NCBI GenBank assembly: GCA_964592475.1
Contig: CAZQEZ010000045.1
Coordinates: 1 to 31,280, forward strand
Direction: 5' to 3'
Length of the DNA: 31,280 bases
From: CAZQEZ01 sp964592475
GTDB taxonomy: Bacteria; Bacteroidota; Bacteroidia; Cytophagales; Cyclobacteriaceae
Positions 8,682 to 17,355 of this stretch are shown in pieces. Numbering within the stretch: the stretch's first letter is position 1; every line of letters begins with the position of its first letter. Made by a program: the position numbers and the translations under genes. Below the pieces are notes generated by a model. The model was not told the origin of the DNA. It saw only the letters and a list, made by a program, of their open reading frames with translations, and searched no databases.

Positions 8682-10199
8682 ATGAGATATTTGTTGTTGC
8701 TATTCAAAATAAGTGAAATCATAAAAGATAAATCCAATCAACCTGTGCTTTTTACCTTAGTGCTGCAAGCTGCTGCTGAAGAGCTGCCAATAGAAAGGTG
8801 CACTATCACTATTCTCAATAGAAACAAGTCAATATTATCTATAGAAGAAGCCAATAATTTAACAGCTGCACAAAAAGCCCGCGGTAAATATAAAATAGGT
8901 GAGGGCATTATAGGCAAGGTAGTTGCTACTGGCGAGCCCTTACTGATACCCAATGTAGCAACAGACATTAGGTTTCTTAATAAAACACGCACCAGGCAAA
9001 ACGCTGAGAAAGAAGCGTTGGCCTTTGCTTGTGTACCGGTAACTTATGGCAATGAAATTATAGGCACTTTGAGCATCGATGTAAAGAATACCAATGCAGA
9101 AGAACTAACAAAACTAGCCAGCCTCTTAACGGTTATGGGCAGATTATTAGCCCAAAACATTAAAAACCGACAAGAAGAAAACGAGGAGCAGGAAACCATT
9201 CATGAGGAAAATCAACAGCTGCATGAAGAGCTGCAAGGTATCTTCAAACCAAAAAATATCATCGGCAATTCTAAAGCTATCCATCAGTCTTTTCAAATGC
9301 TCAATAAGGTAGCCAGCACTGATACCACAGTTTTGATTCGAGGTGAAAGCGGCGTGGGTAAGGAGCTTTTTGCCGCGGCCATTCATCATAATAGCACTCG
9401 AGCAAAAAAGCCCTTTATAAAAGTGAATTGCTCTGCATTGCCGGAAACATTGATTGAAAGTGAACTTTTTGGCCATGAAAGGGGAGCATTTACGGGGGCG
9501 GACAAGTTGCGCATTGGTCGATTTGAAGCAGCCAATGGCGGCACTATTTTTCTGGACGAAATAGGCGATTTACCCCTGGCAACACAGGTGAAGATTTTAC
9601 GCGTTTTACAGGAAAAAGAGTACGAACGCTTAGGTAGTGCCCAAACGTTAAAGGCAGATGTGCGGGTGATTACAGCAACCAACCGCGATTTGGAAGTATT
9701 AATTGAAGAAGGGAAATTTAGGGAAGACCTGTTTTACCGCCTCAATGTATTTCCTATTTATGTACCCAACTTGCGCGACAGACGTAGTGATATTACTCTG
9801 CTGGCAGATTATTTTGTAGAAAAATTCAATCAAAAAAACGGGAAAAACATCAAAAGAATATCTACTTCAGCAATTGATATGCTTATGAGCTACCACTGGC
9901 CGGGAAATGTGAGAGAACTGGAAAACTGCATCGAGCGTGCATCTATTCTATGCAACGAAGATGTAATTTATGGCTATCATTTACCCCCAACATTACAAAC
10001 TCCCAATGAGGAATCAATGCAAAAAGGATCTTTGCAAAGTATATTGGATACCGTGGAAAAAGAGCTCATTCAAGATACTCTAAAAATGACAAAAGGAAAC
10101 ATGACAAAAGCTGCTGAGCACTTAGGCATAACCGAACGTAAAATGGGCTTACGGGTAAATAAATATGGTATTGATCCTAAGAGATTTAAAAACAAATAG
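8682..10199 (+). CDS. Sigma-54-dependent transcriptional activator with GAF sensor domain
   Basis: A 505-residue enhancer-binding protein that would remodel RNA polymerase carrying sigma-54. Residues about 10-155 form a GAF domain (KARGKYKIGEGIIGKVVATG and VPVTYGNEIIGTLSIDV). The AAA+ domain has Walker A GESGVGKE at 221-228, the sigma-54 contact loop GAFTGA at 268-273, Walker B GGTIFLDEIG with D292/E293, and LFYRLNVFPI. The Fis-type helix-turn-helix lies at about 473-499 (GNMTKAAEHLGITERKMG). The domain order and the C-terminus resemble the NifA/NorR branch, but no nitrogen fixation gene is nearby, so I give no symbol. The start is the only in-frame ATG after the stop at 8625-8627; the leader lacks a clear ribosome binding site. 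It is 59 bases behind the giant protein gene on the same strand and could share its transcript. There is no receiver domain, so control is probably by a ligand of the GAF domain. Confidence 0.92.
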   Translation: MRYLLLLFKISEIIKDKSNQPVLFTLVLQAAAEELPIERCTITILNRNKSILSIEEANNLTAAQKARGKYKIGEGIIGKVVATGEPLLIPNVATDIRFLNKTRTRQNAEKEALAFACVPVTYGNEIIGTLSIDVKNTNAEELTKLASLLTVMGRLLAQNIKNRQEENEEQETIHEENQQLHEELQGIFKPKNIIGNSKAIHQSFQMLNKVASTDTTVLIRGESGVGKELFAAAIHHNSTRAKKPFIKVNCSALPETLIESELFGHERGAFTGADKLRIGRFEAANGGTIFLDEIGDLPLATQVKILRVLQEKEYERLGSAQTLKADVRVITATNRDLEVLIEEGKFREDLFYRLNVFPIYVPNLRDRRSDITLLADYFVEKFNQKNGKNIKRISTSAIDMLMSYHWPGNVRELENCIERASILCNEDVIYGYHLPPTLQTPNEESMQKGSLQSILDTVEKELIQDTLKMTKGNMTKAAEHLGITERKMGLRVNKYGIDPKRFKNK

Positions 10200-10275
10200 A
10201 TAGATTATAGAAAAAGCCCTTTCCCCGGGAGGTAAAACCCAAAGACCGAGCTTCTTTTAGTAAAACTTATAATTA
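10200..10275. other. Convergent intergenic region between the sigma-54 activator and the M1-like peptidase
   Basis: Seventy-six bases separate two converging genes. They contain the inverted elements AAAAAGC (from 10212) and GCTTCTTTT (from 10250), which could form an imperfect bidirectional terminator, and the palindrome CCCGGG between them. The pairing is not clean enough to call a terminator with confidence. Confidence 0.25.
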
Positions 10276-13215
10276 TTAGCTTCCGATATTTTGAATAATT
10301 TTTAAAGGATTGATCTGATTGAGATGCAGCGAGAAGCGAATTTGCTCACCAATAGCATCAAAACCTTCTGCAAAACCACCAAAATTACTGCCGGCAATAG
10401 GGAAATAAATTCTCACAGCATCTCTTAACAACCCAACTCTCAATCCTGCATCATAATAACTTTGCCCTGGTAAAAGCCCTACGTCGCCATATATGCTAAA
10501 AATGCCGATAAAAGGAATTTCCAAATCAAAATTGGCCGCAAAAAGCCAATCATCGCTAAAAGCCCCAACTAAATAATTTCTAAATCCACCTTGTTGCAAA
10601 TCCGTTTGATGCTCCAAAGCCACAAATCGTTGAGATATTATGGCGCGATCAAGAAAAGTACTTTCCATCAGATAATCGGTGCTTCCACTCATGCCCAATT
10701 GAAATGAAGGATGCAAGTTGTCACTATTCAAAAATTGTCCATAAAATAACCTGAGCCGCATAAACTTTCCCTGCATGTACTGGTATGAAGTAATAGCTTC
10801 ATTGTTCCAAGCGGCCCAATTGCCTGGCTCGCTTTGCATTTCAGTAGATAAACTATAGCCAAAAATAGCATTTTTAAAATTTTGTAATTGGTAGCTACCA
10901 CTTACCACTTCATAATAGGGTTTGTAAATAGGCAGTAAGCTAATAGCTACATCTATAAGATTATAGCTAAAGCTAAGCTTTTGGGTAGGGCTTGTATTTA
11001 ATGACTTTTTCTTAAAAGTAAAATCGAGTGAAGGAGCCAATTTATTATATCCCGCGAACCGCCTGCCATTTATCCCCAATTTAACGTTTTGAAACAAACT
11101 TCGTGGGTAAAAATTGTAATTAACCTGACCCGAACCGGATAATTGATTCAAACCAAAACTATACATTGGGTTAAGCACAAAGTTAAATTTTTGCTGGGGC
11201 AATAAATTATTATAAAACGAGGCGCCAAGCATGAATTTATCACGAGTATTGAGGCCAAAGGTGGGCAGAAAGTATAGCTCCGACTTATCATCCAATTCAA
11301 TTCCTCCTATGGGTAAAATTTTTAAAGGGTTACTTTTTTTCATTAGCTTATCCGGATAAGCCTGATTATTGTGCCTATAAAGATCTAATGTAAAATGATT
11401 GGGGTCTAGCGTAATTCTATCTATTTGCTGGCCAGGTATTGTTAATGTTTTAGTGCCTTTAAAGCCTTCCACAAACACTTGGCTTACGGTATCATCGCCC
11501 GAGTGTGCCATTACTGGCATAGGCGCAGGTATTCTGGCTTTATTTTTAAGGGTAAGTTTGATTCCATCGTCAAAGGGTTCTACTTTACTTATTTTATAAT
11601 CAAGCTTTTTACTAGTTTTTATTAAGTCATCGAAAACCCAAACCAGGTCTTTACCACTTTCTTCTTCAAATAACTGCTTTATATCCTCTGGCTTGGGGTG
11701 CTTAAATTTCCAGCGCTCAAAATAGGTTTTCATTATCTGATCAAAGGTATCGGCTCCTAAGTATTTTTCCAGATGGGTAAAAACAACTGCCGGCTTCATA
11801 TAAACCATGGTGCCATAATTTATGTAGGTAAATTCAGAAGCATGGAGACCGGGAGGTTGGTCTTCATTGCGATTTGCATTTAACGAGTAACCTAATCCAT
11901 AGTAGCGTTCATAGTCAATGTCGTCAAGTTTAGTAATTGCTGTTAGCCATTGAAAAAAACTACCCGCTTCTTCCACCCCCAGCAACTCGACCAGTTTTTT
12001 ATTAGGGTATTTTGTTTCAATATATCTTCTTTCGTAATAAGAATTAATTCCCTCATCCATCCAGGCATGGGCTCTCTCGTTGCTGGCAATGATTCCGTAA
12101 AACCAATTATGACCTATCTCGTGCATAGTTACAATTTCTAAGGAGAATTCATCGCTAGCGCCTAGCACTGTAATAGTGGGATATTCCATACCGGCACCGG
12201 CACTCAGCGCACCATCCACAACGGTAATTACGTCATACGCATAGTCACCTATCCACTTGGAGTAATAATAAGTGGCATCTTCCATATAAGTAATAATATC
12301 TTCCCAGGTATCAAAGTTGTTGTTGTTATATAATGCATATAAAGCTACTTCCCGGCCGGAATGAGGAAGTTCAATCGAACCCTTTACTACCCGGTATGTC
12401 TTATCTGCAAACCAGGCAAAATCATGTACATTATCCTGCACATAAGTAATGGTTTTAGTAGTATCACTCGACTTTTTAAAAGTTTCCGAATAACGGTAGA
12501 TACTTTCCTGCCACTTTTCATCGGCAAGCGAATCCATAAACGTTATTTCAGACTCAGTTTGCAAATTGCCGGTAGCTCCTACAATATAATTTTGAGGAAT
12601 GGTGATATTGACTTCAAAACGACCAAATTCGCTATAAAATTCGCCCATGTCGAGATATGGCATTGGGTGCCATCCTTCCTGATCGTAAACTGCCGGCTTT
12701 GGGTACCATTGTGTAATTTGATATTGTTGACCTACATGCCCTAGCCTGGAAAATGAATCAGGTATTTTTACCCGAAAGGGAGTATTGATGATAATGCTTT
12801 CTCCAGGAGCTAACGGCTCGTTCAAATAAACTTTAGCTACATCAATATAGTCAGGGTGATACTCCAGGCGTAATTTTTCTCCATTCGCCTCAAAATCAAG
12901 ACTATCAATGTAGCCTTTTTGCTCATCTTTGGAAAAATAAAAACTGGTAGAGCCTAACAAGAGCTGTTGCTTGGCAAAGGCAGTGCCATTATTTTTATAA
13001 GCATTGGGCCAAAGATGAAACCAAATAAAGGTTAATTCATCAGGAGAATTATTGATATACTCAATTGATTCCTGCCCATGTAAAAAATGCTTTTCATCAT
13101 CGAGCTTAACATTAATAGTATAATTTACTGTTTGCTGCCAATAGTCATCATCTTGTGCTGTAGCAGCAAATTGGGTAGCGAAAAAAACTGTAAGTAAAAA
13201 AAAGTATTTTCTCAT
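10276..13215 (-). CDS. Exported M1-like zinc metallopeptidase with C-terminal outer-membrane-barrel-like region
   Basis: A 979-residue protein. Residues 1-20 are a signal peptide (FFLLTVFFATQFAATAQ). Residues about 25-230 form a beta-sandwich typical of the N-terminal domain of M1 aminopeptidases. The catalytic domain has GAGMEYP with M343/E344, a variant of the GAMEN substrate motif, then zinc site HEIGH at 365-369 and the third ligand E388 in WMDEGINSYYE, the exact HExxH-x18-E spacing. YGTMVYMKPAVVF follows, in the usual position of the catalytic tyrosine region. From about residue 640 to the end the chain changes character: alternating strands, many aromatic residues and short turns, with YFLPTFGLNTRDKFMLGASF and an end resembling a surface-antigen barrel (LRVGLLRDAVRIYFPIAG). 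The peptidase activity follows from the motifs; the barrel is inference. Ordinary M1 enzymes have a helical C-terminal domain instead. Its start lies 53 bases from the divergent EEP gene. Confidence 0.9.
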   Translation of the reverse strand: MRKYFFLLTVFFATQFAATAQDDDYWQQTVNYTINVKLDDEKHFLHGQESIEYINNSPDELTFIWFHLWPNAYKNNGTAFAKQQLLLGSTSFYFSKDEQKGYIDSLDFEANGEKLRLEYHPDYIDVAKVYLNEPLAPGESIIINTPFRVKIPDSFSRLGHVGQQYQITQWYPKPAVYDQEGWHPMPYLDMGEFYSEFGRFEVNITIPQNYIVGATGNLQTESEITFMDSLADEKWQESIYRYSETFKKSSDTTKTITYVQDNVHDFAWFADKTYRVVKGSIELPHSGREVALYALYNNNNFDTWEDIITYMEDATYYYSKWIGDYAYDVITVVDGALSAGAGMEYPTITVLGASDEFSLEIVTMHEIGHNWFYGIIASNERAHAWMDEGINSYYERRYIETKYPNKKLVELLGVEEAGSFFQWLTAITKLDDIDYERYYGLGYSLNANRNEDQPPGLHASEFTYINYGTMVYMKPAVVFTHLEKYLGADTFDQIMKTYFERWKFKHPKPEDIKQLFEEESGKDLVWVFDDLIKTSKKLDYKISKVEPFDDGIKLTLKNKARIPAPMPVMAHSGDDTVSQVFVEGFKGTKTLTIPGQQIDRITLDPNHFTLDLYRHNNQAYPDKLMKKSNPLKILPIGGIELDDKSELYFLPTFGLNTRDKFMLGASFYNNLLPQQKFNFVLNPMYSFGLNQLSGSGQVNYNFYPRSLFQNVKLGINGRRFAGYNKLAPSLDFTFKKKSLNTSPTQKLSFSYNLIDVAISLLPIYKPYYEVVSGSYQLQNFKNAIFGYSLSTEMQSEPGNWAAWNNEAITSYQYMQGKFMRLRLFYGQFLNSDNLHPSFQLGMSGSTDYLMESTFLDRAIISQRFVALEHQTDLQQGGFRNYLVGAFSDDWLFAANFDLEIPFIGIFSIYGDVGLLPGQSYYDAGLRVGLLRDAVRIYFPIAGSNFGGFAEGFDAIGEQIRFSLHLNQINPLKIIQNIGS

Positions 13216-13268
13216 TAGATTTATTATTATGTTTATAATTATTTACTTAGTAGCCTTATCATTGTTTT

Positions 13269-14276
13269 ATGATGAAAAAAACTAGTTTTATCTTTATAAT
13301 TGTATTGCTGGCAAGCCAGCTAAAGGCTCAAAAAATAGATGATCATTTACATGAAAAGGTTGCAAGAGTGGCATTTTATAATGTAGAAAATTTGTTTCAT
13401 CCGCTCAATGACTCGCTGGTAAATGATGATGAATTTACAGAGAATGGCTCAAAAAATTGGAACTATTTTCGATACCGAAAAAAGCTGATTAATATTTACA
13501 AGGTGTTAATAGCCATGGGTAGAAAGCAGCCGCCAGCAATTATAGGACTTTGCGAGGTAGAAAATGTATGGACTGTAAAGGATTTAATAGAAAAAACTCC
13601 CCTATCGGCTTTCAATTATAAATTTATTCATAAGGAATCGCCTGACGAAAGAGGGATAGATGTAGCCTTTCTATACGATCAGCAGGTATTTGAACCATTT
13701 TATTACAACCCAATCGCTTTAATTTTAGAAGCGGGAAACACTACCCGCGACATATTGCATGTAAAAGGTATCGTGCATGATAGCGATACATTTCATTTTT
13801 TTATCAACCACTGGCCCAGCCGGTGGGGAGGACAATTGGCAACTGAGCCTTACCGGGTAAGGGCGGCTCAGACACTGAAGCAAACGACAGATTCGATATT
13901 GAACGTGAATCCAGCAGCTAACATTCTGGTAATCGGAGATTTAAATGATACTCCCAACAATAAAAGTATTCAATATTTGACCAGTGCAAAGGATTCAAGC
14001 GCGGAAACAAGCCTTATCAATTTAATGCAAAAATCTTTTTACAAAGGAGAAGGAACTATTACAACTACTTCACCTTTTACGCAGTGGCATCTTTTTGATC
14101 AAATAATTTGTAGCCGGTCAGCTCGCTCGAAAATAAAAAATGCGCAAGCCTATATTTTTAAACCTGAATGGCTATTAGATGCTAAACGGAGACCATGGCG
14201 CACATATCAGGGCCCTGCTTATAAAGGAGGCTTTAGCGATCATTTGCCGGTTTATGTTGATATTTTGAGCAAATAA
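13269..14276 (+). CDS. Secreted endonuclease/exonuclease/phosphatase (EEP) fold hydrolase
   Basis: A 335-residue Mg-dependent phosphodiesterase-fold protein with a signal peptide (FIFIIVLLASQLKAQ, cleavage near residue 20). EEP motifs are complete: VAFYNVENLF with N38, GLCEVEN with E96, NHWPSRWGG with H181, VIGDLNDTP with D224 and N226, and FSDHLPVYVDI with D324/H325. The family includes DNase I, sphingomyelinases and inositol phosphatases, so the substrate cannot be read from the sequence. The NHWPSR motif with a secreted form is common in Bacteroidota and would suit an extracellular or periplasmic nuclease. It is 34 bases upstream of the DUF2459 gene and probably cotranscribed with it. MM at the start leaves 13269 or 13272 as the initiator. 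Confidence 0.92.
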   Translation: MMKKTSFIFIIVLLASQLKAQKIDDHLHEKVARVAFYNVENLFHPLNDSLVNDDEFTENGSKNWNYFRYRKKLINIYKVLIAMGRKQPPAIIGLCEVENVWTVKDLIEKTPLSAFNYKFIHKESPDERGIDVAFLYDQQVFEPFYYNPIALILEAGNTTRDILHVKGIVHDSDTFHFFINHWPSRWGGQLATEPYRVRAAQTLKQTTDSILNVNPAANILVIGDLNDTPNNKSIQYLTSAKDSSAETSLINLMQKSFYKGEGTITTTSPFTQWHLFDQIICSRSARSKIKNAQAYIFKPEWLLDAKRRPWRTYQGPAYKGGFSDHLPVYVDILSK

Positions 14277-14310
14277 AGTTTTGATTTGTTAAGCTTGATA
14301 AAAGACCTTA

Positions 14311-14931
14311 ATGATGAATAAACTTTTACTCATCTTTTTGATTTCAACTTTGTCAAATATAGCAGTGGCTAATCAAGAAAAGCATACTATATATGTAGCC
14401 AATATAAGCTGGCATACTGCTATTATAGTGCCTGCTAAAATATTGCCAGATAGCATTTGGCCGGCTGGACATGATTATTCTCAATTTAATTATTTGGAAA
14501 TCGGATGGGGCGATCGGGATTTTTATCAGGATGAAGGTTTTAATCCCCTAAATGCTATCAAAGCTTTATTTATTTCCACCCCTACAACTCTTCATGTTTT
14601 CCCACTGGAATCAATAGAAAATACTTACTTCAACCATTATGTAGTTTCTTTAGCAATAAATGAAAAAGAACTTGAGCAATTGGCTAGTTTTTTACTTAGT
14701 CATTTCCAATTCAATCAAGACGAAAAAGTTATTCCTCTCAACAATGGACTATACTATAATAGCCAATTTTTTGCCGGTAGTAGTCAATATCATTTTCCTT
14801 TCAATTCAAATGTATGGGTGGCGCGGGCTTTGAAAGAAGCTGGATTTAACCTATGTCCTTTACGCTATCAAACTACTGAATGGCTGATTAAAAAATCGAT
14901 TAAATGGGGAGAGGTGGTGGTGCAGCCATGA
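14311..14931 (+). CDS. DUF2459 (TIGR02117) family exported protein
   Basis: A 206-residue protein with an N-terminal signal peptide (LLLIFLISTLSNIAVA). The family hallmarks I recall are present: SWHTAIIVP at about residues 33-41, YLEIGWGDRDFYQ at about 62-74, and a C-terminal VWVARALKEAGF. Members I remember carry a Cys-Asn-x-Trp motif just before this last segment; here it reads SNVW, so a serine stands where cysteine is usual. The function of the family is unknown; the ordered His and Cys motifs could mean a cysteine peptidase-like fold, which is inference only. It sits directly after a secreted EEP gene and converges on the DUF5916 gene with only 33 bases between them. Either 14311 or 14314 could be the start. 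Confidence 0.8.
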   Translation: MMNKLLLIFLISTLSNIAVANQEKHTIYVANISWHTAIIVPAKILPDSIWPAGHDYSQFNYLEIGWGDRDFYQDEGFNPLNAIKALFISTPTTLHVFPLESIENTYFNHYVVSLAINEKELEQLASFLLSHFQFNQDEKVIPLNNGLYYNSQFFAGSSQYHFPFNSNVWVARALKEAGFNLCPLRYQTTEWLIKKSIKWGEVVVQP

Positions 14932-14964
14932 AGATAGAGGAGAAAAAGCTTAGGCCAAAAAAAT

Positions 14965-17139
14965 TTAAATAGTAAACCTCCAAATCAACTTACCTAAAAT
15001 AGTACCTCGTTCCGAATCAAGTCTGGCATTTTGAGTATCGTAAATTTGATTGACTATCAGGAAAAAATCCGTGCCAATTTTAGGAATTATTTGCAACCGG
15101 AAGTTAAAATTCAGCTCCTCATCTGCCGAGTTCCACTGGCTTATCATTGAGCCAAATACGTTGGGGTTTATCGCGTATTCTATGCGCGAACCGAGTAAAT
15201 TGGTGTCTAAAATTCCTTGAGGCAGATCAATGCGATTTTTTTCATAGCGGATATTCATGTTAAAATACCGATTAGCTCGCCAAAGTACTTCCGTTTGGCT
15301 TCTAAAAGAAGTACCTGTAAAATAGCCTCCCCAGGTAAAATTTGATTGCAGTGAAAGTGTACGACCGGCAAATGTACCTACCTGTGCTTGCCATTCACGC
15401 CACCAATAGGTATCATTAGGTATTATTAAAGCAGTACCTGGTAAATTAAAGCTTTGGCGCAGACCTTCCCCTACCACTGAGTGGCTCAGTTCAAAACTTT
15501 CACCACTTCTGGTCTCTAAACCTAACAAAGTAACTTCATATGCTAAAGATTGAAGTTCGCCGGTATCATCATATTGCACGTAAGTAATAGAGCCGGGAGA
15601 AAATCTAAATTGCCTTATCCAGCCTAGCCAGCCATTTTGATTAGGGCGAGGACGCCAGGCAAATTGGCCAAAATATTCTCTAAAATTAGTTCTCCGCATA
15701 AGGCCTACTTCCGGATTAAACGGCGAGGGGCTCCTTTGAGTAGAAGTAAAAATTGAAATTTTATCATTCAAGTAATTGGCAAAAAACCGATAGGCATAAG
15801 CCCTGGAATTATATTCTTCATCTGTATTATAAGTTTGAATGACAGCACCTCCGATATTAAAATTTTTATCTCCCAGAAATTTAGCCGTACTATACCTACC
15901 ATTTACACCCGTGGTCGTATGCCATCTACCAGCAATAAAGGTATTTGTAGTCATGGCTCCCACTACACTTTGCACCCCTACATCCTGGCGCCAGCTAGCA
16001 ATCGTATAATTGGTAGTAGGCTGCTCGCCATCGGCGGCAGTTTGTAGGCTCATAATGCCCACTGTACTATTTCTTTCTTTACCTAGCAAGCGGGCACCTG
16101 CTATGATTGGTACAGTTTCTCTATTTTCATTCAACCCTATACGCCGGGTATAAAATGGAATGATTCTATTGCCGCCAAATCCCATATTGAAGAAATCATC
16201 ACCTTCCAGAAAAAATTCTCGAAGCTCGGGAAAAAAGAGCGGAAACCTGGTAATATTTATTTGCTGCTGATCAGCTTCTACCTGGGCAAAATCAGTATTA
16301 AAGGTAACATTGAGCCTGTAGGTGGGGCTTATCAAATAATTAATATCGCCGCCGGCATTTACTACTGCCTGTCTATTTTCTCCGGAATACTCGCCTCCGC
16401 CTATTCCATAGGGTTTTATTTCTACAAATTGCTTATTTTCCAATTGATTGAGACCAAGTAAAGTACCTGCTTGGTTTACTTGCTCAATTTGATTATCGCG
16501 ACTCCAGCCTTGCCAGCGTACCTGCTCACGCTTTCGCCTAATGTTTCTTTCAAAATTTATTCCCCATACCTGCTCCCGTATACCAGTTCTATATTTTAAG
16601 GTATAAAAAGGTATCCGAAATTCAGCAAACCAACCGGCACTATTAGTCGTGGTTTTAACATTCCATACACCATTCCAAAAGGCGTTGGTGGAGCTACCAT
16701 TGTTGAAAACTTGCAAATCGGCCCTAGCTGCAATAGGATTGGTTACAAACATGAACCCGTTGCGTTTATCCTGGTAGGTATCTATCAAAATTATGAAGTT
16801 ATCATCTAGCTCATAATTAAAATCGCGTCGCATTTCTTTCGCTATTAATTTTTGAGGGTCGCTGTCATAGCACCAAACACCTACATAAAGGAAGTTTTTA
16901 TCGTAGGCTATAGCCACTTTAGTGTTTTCAGTAGCTGGCTGACCAAAGTTTAATTCTCTTTGAGTAAAGTTTTCTATTTTTTCAGCATTTACCCAGGTTT
17001 GTTCTGTCAATTTACCATCTAGTATTATTTTTTCTTGCGTATAAAAGGCCTCAATTTTATTAGGCATAGATGTTTGTGAATGCACTATATGAAAGGCAAA
17101 AAAACAAAATATTGTTATTAAATGAAATTTTTTACTCAT
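14965..17139 (-). CDS. CBM9-like domain / DUF5916 outer-membrane protein
   Basis: A 724-residue exported protein. The signal peptide is HLITIFCFFAFHIVHSQ. Residues about 30-205 match a carbohydrate-binding-9-like domain: ILDGKLTEQTWVNAEKI, VAIAYDKNFLYVGVWCYDSD, DDNFIILIDTYQDKRNG and WFAEFRIPF. From about residue 225 the chain is the DUF5916 region, composed of amphipathic strands and aromatic girdles (FNTDFAQVEADQQQIN, FPLFFPELREFFLEG, FNMGFGGNRIIPFYTRRIG) and ending in an aromatic strand LIWRFTI. That suggests a beta-barrel in the outer membrane. The family is common in Bacteroidota and has no established substrate. It is transcribed alone, divergently from the histidine kinase across a 216-base AT-rich spacer. 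Confidence 0.88.
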   Translation of the reverse strand: MSKKFHLITIFCFFAFHIVHSQTSMPNKIEAFYTQEKIILDGKLTEQTWVNAEKIENFTQRELNFGQPATENTKVAIAYDKNFLYVGVWCYDSDPQKLIAKEMRRDFNYELDDNFIILIDTYQDKRNGFMFVTNPIAARADLQVFNNGSSTNAFWNGVWNVKTTTNSAGWFAEFRIPFYTLKYRTGIREQVWGINFERNIRRKREQVRWQGWSRDNQIEQVNQAGTLLGLNQLENKQFVEIKPYGIGGGEYSGENRQAVVNAGGDINYLISPTYRLNVTFNTDFAQVEADQQQINITRFPLFFPELREFFLEGDDFFNMGFGGNRIIPFYTRRIGLNENRETVPIIAGARLLGKERNSTVGIMSLQTAADGEQPTTNYTIASWRQDVGVQSVVGAMTTNTFIAGRWHTTTGVNGRYSTAKFLGDKNFNIGGAVIQTYNTDEEYNSRAYAYRFFANYLNDKISIFTSTQRSPSPFNPEVGLMRRTNFREYFGQFAWRPRPNQNGWLGWIRQFRFSPGSITYVQYDDTGELQSLAYEVTLLGLETRSGESFELSHSVVGEGLRQSFNLPGTALIIPNDTYWWREWQAQVGTFAGRTLSLQSNFTWGGYFTGTSFRSQTEVLWRANRYFNMNIRYEKNRIDLPQGILDTNLLGSRIEYAINPNVFGSMISQWNSADEELNFNFRLQIIPKIGTDFFLIVNQIYDTQNARLDSERGTILGKLIWRFTI

Positions 17140-17355
17140 AGAAAAGCAAAGATATTACTGTAAAGCCTTTTTTTAATAAGCATTTATAGTTTTTATTCGA
17201 TAGTTTTCATATAACGAAATATTAAATGTTATATTTATAAATGTTAAAATAGCAAAGAATAGCAATAAATAACACTTACGATAACTTTTTAAAATTAAAT
17301 ATTGTAATTTATCAACTAGTTATTTAATTTAGTTTTTTTATTTATCCTTTACTTC
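17140..17355. other. Very AT-rich divergent intergenic region
   Basis: This spacer lies between the starts of the DUF5916 gene and the histidine kinase and must hold the promoters of both. Counting 17161-17340 by hand gives 29 G or C in 180 bases, about 16 percent. I see several short A/T runs but no clear operator palindrome. Confidence 0.6.
17302..17332 (+). promoter_or_regulatory. Bacteroidota-type promoter candidate for the PAS histidine kinase
   Basis: TTG at 17302-17304 is followed after 20 bases by TAATTTAG at 17325-17332, one mismatch from the TAnnTTTG -7 element used by the primary sigma factor of Bacteroidota. It ends 23 bases before the ATG. In DNA this AT-rich the match may be chance. 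Confidence 0.35.

Noticed and set aside
8675..8716. A 13-codon open frame starting at ATG 8675 and overlapping the start of the sigma-54 activator
   Set aside because: No ribosome binding site or recognisable peptide; any AT-rich leader gives such frames.
8682..10199. Naming the sigma-54 activator NifA
   Set aside because: The domain order fits but no nitrogen fixation genes are nearby and GAF domains of this kind occur in many activators.
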